Assembly (NCBI RefSeq): GCF_001039355.2
Contig: NW_019774959.1
Span: 1-64,000, forward strand
DNA length: 64,000 nt
Reading direction: 5' to 3'
Source: Lingula anatina
Taxonomy: Eukaryota > Brachiopoda > Lingulata > Lingulida > Lingulidae
Both the position numbers and the translations under genes were made by a program. This document shows, one piece after another, positions 45,437-64,000 of the stretch. The notes under the pieces were generated by a model. It made no database searches. It saw only the letters and a list, made by a program, of their open reading frames with translations, and had not been told where the DNA came from. How positions within the stretch are numbered: position 1 is the first letter of the stretch; each line of letters opens with the position of its first letter.

Positions 45437-47473
45437 AGGTACACACGAACCGAGCATCGGTGGAGCGTGGATTCCCAGTAATCCTCAGAAAAAAGCTTTT
45501 TCTTGATGTTATATTTTGCCATTCAAAGAACTAACCTCTAAGGAGGCTCCGAGTGAAAGGATTAAAAACAAAAATTCTTAAAACTGCTCTGTACTGTTTT
45601 CAAAATATGATTTCAAGCAATCTTGGTAAAAGTTAGCAACCTTTGAATTTTTTTTATATAAAGTGTATTTACAAACCAGTACCCTCATTTAGCTATAGTT
45701 AATTTACTGTAAAGATCAAACTCTGTTTTAAGGTAATATTTCTCATTGCTATATCAAAACATGATGAATGAGAAATGTCATATATATTTTAAAAAAGCTT
45801 CTCAACAGAAGCAGATATCACAGCAAGGGCAAAGGCCAAACCAAAGATAGACCAAAAATCTTTTTGACACATGTTACAACATGAATAAATGTGGCCAAAA
45901 TCAGCAAAAACAAAATTTCTTTTCAGACATTCGAATGTTTTCATAAAAGTTATCTTAATTTTGCAAACAATTTGTACAGTTTTTAACCTTGTTAAAACAA
46001 TGTTTAGGATTTACATTTCAGAAAATGTTTTAGACTGTTAATTATGTTTCCAGAAGACGTTTTTAAAACATCCTTAAATGTAATCGTAATATTTCTTCTT
46101 TTAAAATATTTTTTCAAGTTTATGATGGCACTATTTCCATAGATTTAGGTTCTAGATTTAGGTATTGCCAACTCAATCTTGATTTCATAAAGGCCCTATA
46201 TCACACGTGACGTCAGCAATTCACCAGCACACGAACAATACGTTGTTAAGGTCCACTTAAGGCATGTAAGAACCTCACTCATTTACATATCATATTTACC
46301 TAATCAGTCAGCATATTTTCTCAAGCCCCTTAATTAGGTCCAAACCTTCAGCATTTAGGCTTCGTTCACATGCAATGTCTATTTTCTATAGTAACTTATA
46401 GTAACTGGCTCGCGCTGCCAGTAATTACGCCGCGGGATATTCAGGGCACAGACCATGATCATAAGACATACCGCGAATAGAAAATAGAATTTAAAAAATA
46501 GACATTGCATGTGAATGAAGCCTTATACACACTATCTACAGGGAATCTATCTGCATGCCACAGTGGCAGCAACTCATTTAAATACTAATTGCAATGCAAC
46601 AGATAACAAGTGAGAGCTTCTACAGTACTTATCAGTTATATCAGTTCTACTTATCAGGTATACCTTTACAGAGGATGATAAATATTCAAGACTGAAGCAA
46701 TGTGAATAAATGCTGAAGGTTTGGACCTAATAAAGGGGCTTGAGAATTGGAACTGAAGATGTGAGTTTGTGGTTATATTCCCTCTCCCATGCATCAGTGA
46801 CAAGGGAAATATTAGAAGAACCTGGGTAGGGAGGAACATGGCCCCCTACAACGTGGTTCCTCGATATGAAACCATACAGCTTTTGTGTTTTTAATATCCA
46901 AATACTTAAAAGATCAATAAAGCTAAAAAATAGGCGGAAGACAAGAACCTATTATATCGTATCTTTTATATTAATTATTATTTAATATCACAATAATAAA
47001 CGAGTCGCCTTTTGATGTATGCCCGGCTATGACCTCTATTAAAAATACCAATTTTTATGAGATTGCAAATTGTATCGTATTGCTTGGTTCTATTGCCTCA
47101 CTTTCAAAAATTAGAACAGGCGCTCCAAAATCATAAGAAGATAAAGATTTTTTATAACAGCTACGGATTTTTGAGGAAAATAAAGAAAAGGCGAGGATTT
47201 TTTGCTCTGTTTTATGGTTATTTTTAACTTTTGGTAATTTTACCCGAAAATGATGTTTGAATGGATTTTTCTGCTAGCATTCTATGCTGTATGTTACGAC
47301 CAAAAATTTTTAAAAAGGAGCAGTCTTAAGCTATTTTATGGGTGATTGAGTGATCTATTCAGTTTATCCCTTGGCATGTTGAATTTATTTGAGTCGTATA
47401 AGAAACTAGTAGAAGTGGTTTACATGTTTTACTGGGAATCCACGCTTCACCAATGCTCGGTTCGTATGTACCT
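45437..47473. mobile_element. 2.0-kb non-autonomous element with 44-bp inverted termini and TTAA flanks
   Basis: 45437-45480 (AGGTACACACGAACCGAGCA...) and the complement of 47430-47473 match with about three mismatches, and TTAA stands on both sides (45433-45436, 47474-47477). TTAA duplications are typical of piggyBac and Kolobok groups; the AGGTAC end is not the usual piggyBac CCC start. No transposase frame is present. It carries a nested palindrome and MITE (46321-46743). Confidence 0.8.
46321..46743. mobile_element. Nested palindromic element with inserted MITE
   Basis: TCAAGCCCCTTAATTAGGTC and following bases (46321-46357) are inverted at 46707-46743. Within this, 46358-46522 is a separate element with GGCTTCGTTCACATGCAATG ends and TTA duplications (46355-46357, 46523-46525), as for PIF/Harbinger MITEs. 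Confidence 0.7.
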
Positions 47474-47550
47474 TTAATGTATTTTGCAGTATAATTTTCA
47501 GTTTTATTAATCAAGAGTGGGGGAGGGGTGGTTCCAAAATCCCCTTAGGG

Positions 47551-47586
<36 letters not shown>

Positions 47587-47859
47587 TAAATGCGAAGGGA
47601 CCCCCCCCCCCCCCCTTACAATAAAGACAAAATAATTAAATGTTAATGTAAGGGAAACCGATGGATTTGCTTTTTAATGCATACAATCAACAGAATATTT
47701 CCAAGATAATTTCTCAAAACAACACCACAAAGCGAGTTAAATCAAATCAACAGGACGGTAAACACCGGCAGGTTTTATCAATTTCACTATTTGTTTATTT
47801 CAAACCAGAGAATGAGAGAAAGTACTTTTCGCGCATGCGCAGTAGTTTGAGTCCTGTGC
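47474..47859. other. Right part of the inserted DNA, with (CA)n
   Basis: Contains (CA)n at about 47553-47584, a C-run at 47602-47616 and the NRF1 palindrome at 47831-47840. Confidence 0.6.
47831..47840. promoter_or_regulatory. NRF1-type palindrome upstream of SF3B6
   Basis: GCGCATGCGC, flanked CGCGCATGCGCAG, is the full NRF1 consensus, 220 bp upstream of the SF3B6 ATG. NRF1 sites are common in TATA-less promoters of essential genes. Not present in promoter copy A. Confidence 0.6.
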
Positions 47860-48059
47860 TCAATACACCTTCACCTTTACCATTTTTAATTTTCTTTAAA
47901 ACACTTCGATATGCGTAAAGCCTGGTATAAAATTCGCGAATAGGATTTAGTTTTGACATTGGAGATGGTGGTATATTGAACATAGTAGATTGAATCCAAA
48001 TTGAGATTATCATTTTACTTCTCTTCAACGCGAGATTCTACGATACTAAAAACGTCAAG

Positions 48060-48083
48060 ATGGCGATGGGAAGGAAAACAAAC
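48060..48083 (+). CDS. SF3B6: SF3B6 exon 1
   Basis: ATG in GTCAAGATGGCGATGG, a YY1-like context; encodes MAMGRKTN, close to the vertebrate MAMQAAKRAN start including basic residues, then donor |GTGAGT. Phase 0. Confidence 0.9.
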
Positions 48084-51000
48084 GTGAGTATCTCTTTGAT
48101 ATTGATTAAGCACAGTCTATCTGTCAGATTTTTCAATAAATGTATGGAGTCTTATTAATCTTTATTTATTTTTCTTTTAAAAAATAAAAAACTTAAGCCC
48201 AGATTCTCTTCATGGTTCTTATACTGTTGTTATTAGTACCGCTTGTTCCAAACCTTAGTCTTCATAAAGGCAAAGCATGATACAAGACATTGAGATTTGT
48301 CAATAAGGTTGACCGAAAAACCAGAATTATTTATGAACATTGGACACGTGAAAATTGATTAGTTGAAGGTTATGCAGCGATATTGAACTGGTGTTATGTA
48401 AAGAAAACAGTTTTGTGTGAACCAGATTAATGCGACTTTGCTCTCAACTCTGTCGATAGGTATATCAGAAAAATTTTCAAACTGATCAGAAAATTAAAAT
48501 ACTTATATCATCTGAAAGGTAATGCAAAAACCGGATGAAATCATTTGGAATTTTTTAAATATTCCTACAAGCAACAAAGATATTGAAGTTTTTTAACTGC
48601 AAAAATCCACCAAAAGTGTCCACACTTCTCAGCTCAAAACCTGTGCCCACTGACCAGCAATGTTCACTCAGGCGCAGCAGAGCACCCTGTGTGTCTTTGT
48701 GTGCTCAGCCTATTGTCTGGCTCACATAGCCTGTGACTAATCAGGGCAGAGCTATTTCCCTGTGGTAATTTTCACATCATGTAATATTGCGGATTAAATT
48801 AACTATACTTCGCAACCTTCAAATTTCATGATTTTTCTACATAATATAGCAAATTTCATAAACTTTGCTGGATATAAATTTCAAAAAGATGATACCAGCA
48901 CTTACCTGAAATTTTTTAGCATTTTGTAGAGGCAAAACTTAAAACAAGCAGAACCGAAACTTGTCAAAGACTGCAACATGGGAAAATCATGTGACCGGAT
49001 TTTACTCTTTGATTTACAACTTATTTAGTTAATGGCTTGTATTAGTTTTTTTACGCAGCGCTAAAAGAGAGATTTAAAAAAGGGGTTCCATAGGCGAACT
49101 GTCAGCAGGCCGACTTCAGTTTAACACTTCACTGCCCGTGGACAGTTACGACTGTAGCGCCCCTAGCGGATTGTGATCTACCTANNNNNNNNNNNNNNNN
49201 NNNNNNNNNNNNNNNNNNNNNNNNNNNNNNNNNNNNNNNNNNNNNNNNNNNNNNNNNNNNNNNNNNNNNNNNNNNNNNNNNNNNNNNNNNNNNNNNNNNN
49301 NNNNNNNNNNNNNNNNNNNNNNNNNNNNNNNNNNNNNNNNNNNNNNNNNNNNNNNNNNNNNNNNNNNNNNNNNNNNNNNNNNNNNNNNNNNNNNNNNNNN
49401 NNNNNNNNNNNNNNNNNNNNNNNNNNNNNNNNNNNNNNNNNNNNNNNNNNNNNNNNNNNNNNNNNNNNNNNNNNNNNNNNNNNNNNNNNNNNNNNNNNNN
49501 NNNNNNNNNNNNNNNNNNNNNNNNNNNNNNNNNNNNNNNNNNNNNNNNNNNNNNNNNNNNNNNNNNNNNNNNNNNNNNNNNNNNNNNNNNNNNNNNNNNN
49601 NNNNNNNNNNNNNNNNNNNNNNNNNNNNNNNNNNNNNNNNNNNNNNNNNNNNNNNNNNNNNNNNNNNNNNNNNNNNNNNNNNNNNNNNNNNNNNNNNNNN
49701 NNNNNNNNNNNNNNNNNNNNNNNNNNNNNNNNNNNNNNNNNNNNNNNNNNNNNNNNNNNNNNNNNNNNNNNNNNNNNNNNNNNNNNNNNNNNNNNNNNNN
49801 NNNNNNNNNNNNNNNNNNNNNNNNNNNNNNNNNNNNNNNNNNNNNNNNNNNNNNNNNNNNNNNNNNNNNNNNNNNNNNNNNNNNNNNNNNNNNNNNNNNN
49901 NNNNNNNNNNNNNNNNNNNNNNNNNNNNNNNNNNNNNNNNNNNNNNNNNNNNNNNNNNNNNNNNNNNNNNNNNNNNNNNNNNNNNNNNNNNNNNNNNNNN
50001 NNNNNNNNNNNNNNNNNNNNNNNNNNNNNNNNNGCCTATTGTCTGGCTCACATAGCCTGTGACTAATCAGGGCAGAGCTATTTCCCTGTGGTAATTTTCA
50101 CATCATGTAATATTGCGGATTAAATTAACTATACTTCGCAACCTTCAAATTTCATGATTTTTCTACATAATATAGCAAATTTCATAAACTTTGCTGGATA
50201 TAAATTTCAAAAAGATGATACCAGCACTTACCTGAAATTTTTTAGCATTTTGTAGAGGCAAAACTTAAAACAAGCAGAACCGAAACTTGTCAAAGACTGC
50301 AACATGGGAAAATCATGTGACCGGATTTTACTCTTTGATTTACAACTTATTTAGTTAATGGCTTGTATTAGTTTTTTTACGCAGCGCTAAAAGAGAGATT
50401 TAAAAAAGGGGTTCCATAGGCAAACTGTCAGCAGGCCGACTTCAGTTTAACACTTCACTGCCCGTGGACAGTTACGACTGTAGCGCCCCTAGCGGATTGT
50501 GATCTACCTACTGTCGAGTTCAGCCACACGTTTTTCGTCAGTCAGGGCACAAGTAGTTATTTTCTAATAAATGTGTGTGCTTTTTTTCTGTATGTCTTTT
50601 AAATCAGATATCAAATAATTTAAACAGAAACGAATTCTTATCATACTACATTGATAATAATATTTGAGCTTGTGAGCAATGTATTCATCTTACTAATTGA
50701 TGTATGCCTTTGATATTCCCATTCCAGGTGCGGCTCCCTCCTGAGGTGAACAGAATCCTCTATGTGCGGAACCTTCCCTACAAGATAACTGCAGAAGAGA
50801 TGTACGACATATTTGGGAAATACGGGGCCATCAGACAGATCAGGGTGTAAGTTAAAAACAGAAGGGTAAACTTATTTTGAAAAATGGCAGAAGTGGGGAA
50901 TGAAATGTGTAGTTTATTGTGCTTCATTTTGTAGATATATGAATAACTTTAACTCTGTTACATTTAATGAACACATATTTGGAGTGAATATAACCAATGT

Positions 51001-52534
51001 GCTGATTACACCAATCTAGTTTGCAAATTTTGCCCAAAATATAAATTTGCTGCATCATATAGCCTCCGTCATCTAAAAGGTATGGTTGTCTCAATATAAG
51101 AAACGTAGCCTTATATGTGTCTTTTGAACAAACAAGTACTTTTAACTAGAAAGGGGGTCATAAAAATACCCATTTTATTGATTGTACAGATTCCATTATG
51201 CTATCTTGTCATGTTAGTTTGTTGATACTAGAGTCTGAAAAATAGGGTTGTCTCAAAGTAAGAGACAAAGCCTTATGTGTTGTTATAGGCCACGAGGGCC
51301 TCTTCCGTCCTTATCTAGGGGAGTGCTAACCTTCTCTCCTTTCATACAACACAATTTGCATAGAAAGCCATGTGGCATATATAGAGGGTTTTATGATACT
51401 GTTTTCGGCTGTGGTAGCATTGATTTGAAAATTTTGTGTATTTTAGATGCTTATAAATTTAGAGAAGCATCAAATCAATTGGTAGTCTTGTATGTTTTGA
51501 ATTTTTATGTTGTTATGGAATTTTGATTCTATGTTATTTGATTTTTGAGATTTTTTTAATTTTAAATTTTCACCTGTCATACCTGTGACCTGTAATACAA
51601 TTGGTTTTTTCCATACTCCCTGCTTCCCACAACTTTCATTGAAGTGTAAAGTCTAACAATGTTAATTGAACATATTTCACGAAAAAAAAAGGATCAAAAG
51701 GATAGAAAAAGGCAGAATTTTCCAAAACTGACTTTTCTTTTTAATTGTGAATTTTGTACACAAAGTAATTTTAATTCAGCAAATTCAAACTTATTGCTCA
51801 AAAAAACTTAACTATAAGTTAATTAAGTGTATCAATGAAAACATCTACCAGTTATGCTGTCTTACTAAATTTCGATTCTTCTCTTTCTTTCCAGAGGCAA
51901 CACTCCAGAAACCCGAGGCACAGCATTTGTCGTGTATGAAGACATATTCGATGCCAAGAACGCCTGTGATCACCTCTCAGGCTTTAATGTGTGTAACAGA
52001 TACCTGGTAGTCCTCTACTACCAGTCCACAAAGGTGAGGGCCTTCACAGCCTTGGCATTCAGACAGCCAGAGGGCTAGATTTTGATACAGAAGAAAAAAA
52101 GTTTCATCTTTTAAGGAAGATGAAATACTGAGGAGTCACTTAGAATTAATTGATTTTGCCAGTTTGAAGTTTTTATCTATTTTAAGAAGTGTTTTGTAAT
52201 TATTATATAATGTGCAATGATAGTGCATTTGAAATGAAATGTAAACAGAAAAACAAAATGGATATGAAAACTAATGTGATTAATGATTCTTATTTTAAGT
52301 CAGAAATTTGGGTTTTCTTGAAATCAAAACGATAATTTTATTGATATTCTATTGTGATACAGCAAAAAAGCTTGCTTTGTTGCCATTAATAGTGTAGGCA
52401 CCAATTGTGAAGAAAGGCATTGTTTCATTTTACAGGCTTTCAAGAAGACAGACACAGACAAAAAGCAACAAGATTTGGACAATATGAAAGCCAAATACGG
52501 ACTAAGTACCCCAGATCTATCTAAGTCAAAATGA
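48060..52534 (+). CDS. SF3B6: Splicing factor 3B subunit 6 (SF3b p14)
   Basis: Small RRM protein of the SF3b complex in the U2 snRNP; it lies near the branch-point adenosine and binds SF3B1. Four coding exons: 48060-48083, 50728-50846, 51895-52033, 52436-52534. Joined they encode 126 residues (human 125). RNP2 is ILYVRNL and RNP1 is RGTAFVVY; further conserved words are [61 protein letters not shown] and VVLYYQS. The lysine-rich C-terminal tail ([20 protein letters not shown]) is more divergent, as in other species. All junctions are GT-AG and in frame. Intron 1 contains an assembly gap. Head-to-head with TPD52, tail-to-tail with RPN2. A duplicate first exon lies at 33110. Confidence 0.97.
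48708..49184. repeat. 477-bp repeat left of the gap
   Basis: Matches 50034-50510 with one visible substitution (49096 g versus 50422 a). It ends exactly at the gap, so it is most likely the same locus assembled twice. Confidence 0.95.
49185..50033. other. Assembly gap (849 n)
   Basis: Unknown bases. Apparent open frames across it are artefacts. Confidence 1.
50034..50510. repeat. 477-bp repeat right of the gap
   Basis: Second copy of 48708-49184. True gap size may be zero or negative. Confidence 0.95.
50728..50846 (+). CDS. SF3B6: SF3B6 exon 2 (RNP2)
   Basis: Acceptor ATTCCCATTCCAG|, donor AGGGT|GTAAGT. Encodes [39 protein letters not shown] and two bases of valine. Confidence 0.97.
51895..52033 (+). 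CDS. SF3B6: SF3B6 exon 3 (RNP1)
   Basis: Acceptor CTTTCTTTCCAG|, donor ACAAAG|GTGAGG. Encodes [37 protein letters not shown] and VVLYYQSTK. Confidence 0.97.
52436..52534 (+). CDS. SF3B6: SF3B6 exon 4 (stop)
   Basis: Acceptor TTCATTTTACAG|; 32 codons then TGA. Lysine-rich tail ending [10 protein letters not shown]. Confidence 0.95.
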   Translation, partial: AFKKTDTDKKQQDLDNMKAKYGLSTPDLSKSK

Positions 52535-53560
52535 TAGATCCTGTGTACTGCTGTAAGACAATATCAAGATCTTTATAAGGCCCTTTTTTATGTTGAGCAG
52601 TGCAATTTTCTGTATCCCACCAAATTTACTGGTAATTATAGGGCGAAGGGTGAGGGGGTTTCCCCCTTTCACAAGCCTCAATTTACCAATAATGATTTTC
52701 TGCTTAACAGGATGTTGCGAGTGTGGTTCATTTAGGTGACTCTTTTACAAAATGGCCAGTCTATCAATTCGTCAATCTCACAAACTGTTATGGTACAGAA
52801 CACTGTCATGCTTGACGTTTTAAGGGCCCAAAGTACATGGAGATAATCACTCTTTAAAGATTTTGGAAAGGAGGGAGAATGTTTGACCTGGTTTCATTGA
52901 AGAATTTTGGGTCTAAAAGTGATTCAGAAATATTTTAAGACACAAAAAAGATCTGTTTAATGAATTTAGAATGAATGTGCAGCTGTCCACTAAAGGCGAA
53001 ACATTGTCTTTTTAAAATAAATAGCTGTTTCTTGTTGTTAAACGGGTGCAATATTTAAGTTGACATGGATATCTTGGTTCAAGGATGGCTTGCAGTGAAG
53101 ATCAATTTTTCATTCCAAAGTTCTGCTGTGAAACAATTGTGGAGGCCATGTTTCATCTGATATGTTTCAGATACTTTGTTACATGAGGAAAAACCTTTTA
53201 AGTTAGCATTATATAGAAGCAAAAGCTGAAGATGGGAGTGAGGACAACAGGCACTCTTAATAAACTTCAAAATATGTAATGGAGGCACATGAAAACAGAA
53301 ATACCCATTGTGCAATGAAAGTGGAATGGATTTATCATGTAAAAATCAAGAAGTAAGTGGCAGATGGAGAATTTGTATTTTTAAGGGCTGCAGAAAAGGT
53401 ACGGGTGCAGTGTAAATACAGGCCTCGTAATTTCCAAAATAATTTCACTGGGGTAATTTGTTTTCAGATTGTGGCGAGTTGATGTACATCACTGAATGTA
53501 TTTGTAATTTGAGAGATTAAATTAAATATTTTGAAATAAATATGCATTGCTAAATGGCTT
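52535..53560 (+). other. SF3B6: Probable SF3B6 3' UTR
   Basis: Follows the stop codon. An AATAAA signal lies at about 53535-53540 in TTTTGAAATAAATATGC. Length inferred. Confidence 0.5.
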
Positions 53561-53796
53561 GATTTGTTCTTTCAGTAATTTGACAAATTAACATCTATTT
53601 TATCAAAATCCTGATATCAAAGATGGCACATATGGACAACAAAACGAGTAAATTCAAAGAAATTGATTGCATGTTATCCATTACTATTTATTTGGATTAA
53701 ATTTATTAATGGGAAAATTACGGTTTGTGTTCCAAAATTTCATCATTTCTTTCTCCCAGTCCAACTTTTCCTTCACTCACACAGTAAAGAGATTTT

Positions 53797-53865
53797 TTTC
53801 TAGTCTGCAGATTTCAGACTTTTTGGGAGCCAAATTTCATAATTGATGCAGAGGAAAGTCCATGG
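53797..53865 (-). repeat. Dispersed repeat, copy 3 (inverted)
   Basis: The complement reads ATGAAATTTGGCTCCCAAAA then AGTCTGAAATCTGCAGAC, like 28540-28590 and 30815-30860. Confidence 0.45.
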
Positions 53866-54157
53866 GGATCCTGCGCCATATTTTCAGTATGTGGCCTCAT
53901 CTCTCCTCAGCATCTAGACAAGTACAGGCAGTACATATACGACTTTCAACTGCTGCTCTAAATGTAAATAATCATCTCCATTACTCCATTTTAACATTCA
54001 CGGGCACAATCCAGACAAACGTCGAGTGAAAAATTCCAACTTAACTATGTTTACGGTGACCAACTTGACGAACAGTGCATACCTGCCTCCAAGAACTTTG
54101 GCAGTGAAAATGCCATTTTTACAAAAGTTTTCACTTCACACACACACATTCTCATAT

Positions 54158-54183
54158 TTAAAAAAAAAAAAAAAAAAAAAAAA
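54158..54183. repeat. A homopolymer
   Basis: Run of A in the spacer between the convergent SF3B6 and RPN2 genes. Confidence 0.9.
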
Positions 54184-54209
54184 CAGCTTCTCTTATAAAT
54201 ATGTTTCAT

Positions 54210-55202
54210 TTTATTTCAATGGCATATTTGTAATGTATAAAGTACTGCAGCTCCAACAAAACTTTACGTGAATGTTAAACTGGACAAGTTGTAAAACCCA
54301 CAAATCAACTACAATGAATATTGTACAGAAGACTGTAAAATTTACCCCTAGTACAAAAACATTAATTTACTGAACTAGAAGTCAATAACAACAATAAGAT
54401 TTCATCTTATTAAAGTCTCCCAAACTCTTACTTCAGTTATCTATTGCACTTATCAAACTTAGATTTTTCCACAACCAGACTCTCAGACTTTTGGGCTTTC
54501 TGTCCATTTATACACCAAATGATATCAGTATCTTCTGTTGCCATCATGATCAGCGTCTTCTCTTTTTCCCTCCATTAGCCATTTCACTCCCAACAATCAC
54601 ATTCAGAAATAGTAATTGTTTCACTATCCGTTAACAGCTGCCACTTTCTCGCATCTAGTGAAATTTTCCATTATTTTTCTTATTTTTTTTTTCTTTAAAA
54701 AAGTATGTCTTAAATGTTTTATAATCTTTTCGTCTTTTATGCCTATACTACTAACAGGCAAATCTTTGTCTTGGAATTAGAAAGTATCTACTCTGACTTC
54801 AACTACTTTGGTTTCCTAGCTTCAACTGGACTTCCTGAAAATAACAATACAGAAAATGTCAAATGGAGAATGGCAAAGAAAAAGCACTTTACCTGAATAG
54901 AAGAGTGCAAATCTGTCCACACACAACAACTTCTATTTTTAAATACTAAATCAATACTTTATTATTTTATCTGATTTTCTCCCGTTGTGACCATTTAAAT
55001 CATTTAAACTTCCAACAACACTGAACACAAAGTGCAATGAAATTTAAAGGCATACCACATTTCTCTTTATCTAAATAGACAGGCTTGTATAGGTAGCTAA
55101 TTTCTGTTATATTATGTCAAATTGGTTAAATATGTGGAATCTGTTTTCTTGTTTAGCTTTTCGAGGTTTTAACCAATCAGGTCAAAAGTTTCAGAACGAC
55201 CT
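54210..55202 (-). other. RPN2: Probable RPN2 3' UTR
   Basis: Follows the RPN2 stop. Minus-strand AATAAA signals are at about 54958-54963 and 54210-54215, giving a UTR of about 0.25 or 1.0 kb. Confidence 0.45.
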
Positions 55203-63654
<8,452 letters not shown>

Positions 63655-64000
63655 CTGAAATGAAATATGAGAAATTATTTATGGTGACTCTCATATATGA
63701 TGCCTATGATCTTCATGCATTTATTTATTTAATTTCTAAACTTGTTTTCATCATTGTCTACTAAGCTTGTTTCTATTTTCTGTTAATCATTTTGATTTTA
63801 TTACAATTATAATAATAATAACTGTTGTCAATTCTTTTCATATGAATTTAATTTTTTCTTCCCCCTCCCCCTGGCAATGGACTCAACATAAGACTTCAAT
63901 CTCCTACAGTCGAGTACTTATGACATAGACATCGTTTCTACCAGTTCCAACAGCGTTAAAATCACTTGAGCTTATATTTATGGAAGTGAAAAACACCCAC
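63655..64000 (-). other. RPN2: RPN2 intron 1 (partial)
   Basis: AT-rich; I find no convincing ATG-bearing first exon with a phase-1 donor here, so the promoter probably lies beyond the right edge. Confidence 0.5.

Larger units (their letters stand above)
44613..48409. repeat. Duplicated TPD52/SF3B6 bidirectional promoter, copy B (interrupted)
   Basis: 44613-44820 matches 32690-32892, and 47860-48409 matches about 32920-33478. Between them lie about 3 kb absent from copy A. Copy B alone has GCGCATGCGC (47831-47840), a perfect NRF1 palindrome, about 220 bp before the SF3B6 ATG. Confidence 0.88.
48410..50727 (+). other. SF3B6 intron 1 with assembly gap
   Basis: Non-coding. 48708-49184 is repeated at 50034-50510, on both sides of 849 n's. 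Confidence 0.8.

Noticed and set aside
32690-48409. Promoter duplication explained only as a haplotype assembly error
   Set aside because: Divergence is much higher than in the two clear haplotype duplications, there is no n at its borders, and sequences beyond 33.48 and 48.41 kb do not match. Not excluded completely.
49173-50066. Long open frames of about 290-297 codons on both strands
   Set aside because: They are almost entirely unknown bases of the assembly gap.

Overview
The window is animal nuclear DNA: AT-rich, gene-sparse, with GT-AG introns, many microsatellites, MITE-like elements and one 849-base assembly gap. It holds three conserved eukaryotic genes and no sign of prokaryotic organisation. 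The protein sequences are close to vertebrate orthologues, while the repeats (AGGTCA- and ATGGCCGCC-bearing satellites, clusters of AGGCCTA, palindromic MITEs) and the apparent haplotype duplications suggest a highly polymorphic marine invertebrate, possibly an echinoderm or another deuterostome. That assignment is inference only.

Layout. 1-960 is a complex tandem repeat array running off the left edge. 1-5.4 kb has no recognisable gene. From about 5.4 to 44.7 kb, on the minus strand, lies a tumor protein D52-family gene (TPD52/D54). Its common exons end at 7817 (stop) and begin at 18327. At least four alternative first coding exons (about 20.4, 24.5, 32.8 and 44.7 kb) all leave the same one-base splice phase. 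Two duplicated 60-bp exons (15.0 and 16.9 kb) encode alternative versions of the same 20-residue segment. From 48.06 to 52.5 kb, plus strand, lies SF3B6 (SF3b p14), an RRM protein of the U2 snRNP; all four coding exons are visible. From 55.2 to 63.65 kb, minus strand, lies RPN2 (ribophorin II, a subunit of oligosaccharyltransferase): sixteen coding exons from the signal peptide to the stop, with only a short first exon probably outside the window. SF3B6 and RPN2 are convergent. TPD52 and SF3B6 are divergent.

The most unusual feature is that the TPD52/SF3B6 head-to-head promoter, with the first coding exon and splice donor of both genes, is present twice: a compact copy A (about 32.69-33.48 kb) and a copy B (about 44.61-44.82 plus 47.86-48.41 kb) split by about 3 kb of inserted DNA. 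That insert includes a 2-kb element with 44-bp terminal inverted repeats and TTAA target duplications. If both copies are active, transcripts of the two genes would overlap in antisense across 33-45 kb. The 33.5-44.6 kb interval between the copies holds a lone Vav-like SH3 exon, a decayed LINE, two satellites and a near-identical 0.96-kb duplication whose second copy starts at a single n. That duplication and the one around the 49.2-50.0 kb gap look like assembly of two haplotypes.

The genes are housekeeping or membrane-traffic functions (TPD52 trafficking, pre-mRNA splicing, N-glycosylation in the ER). Nothing shows that they work in one pathway; the shared promoter is the only physical link.
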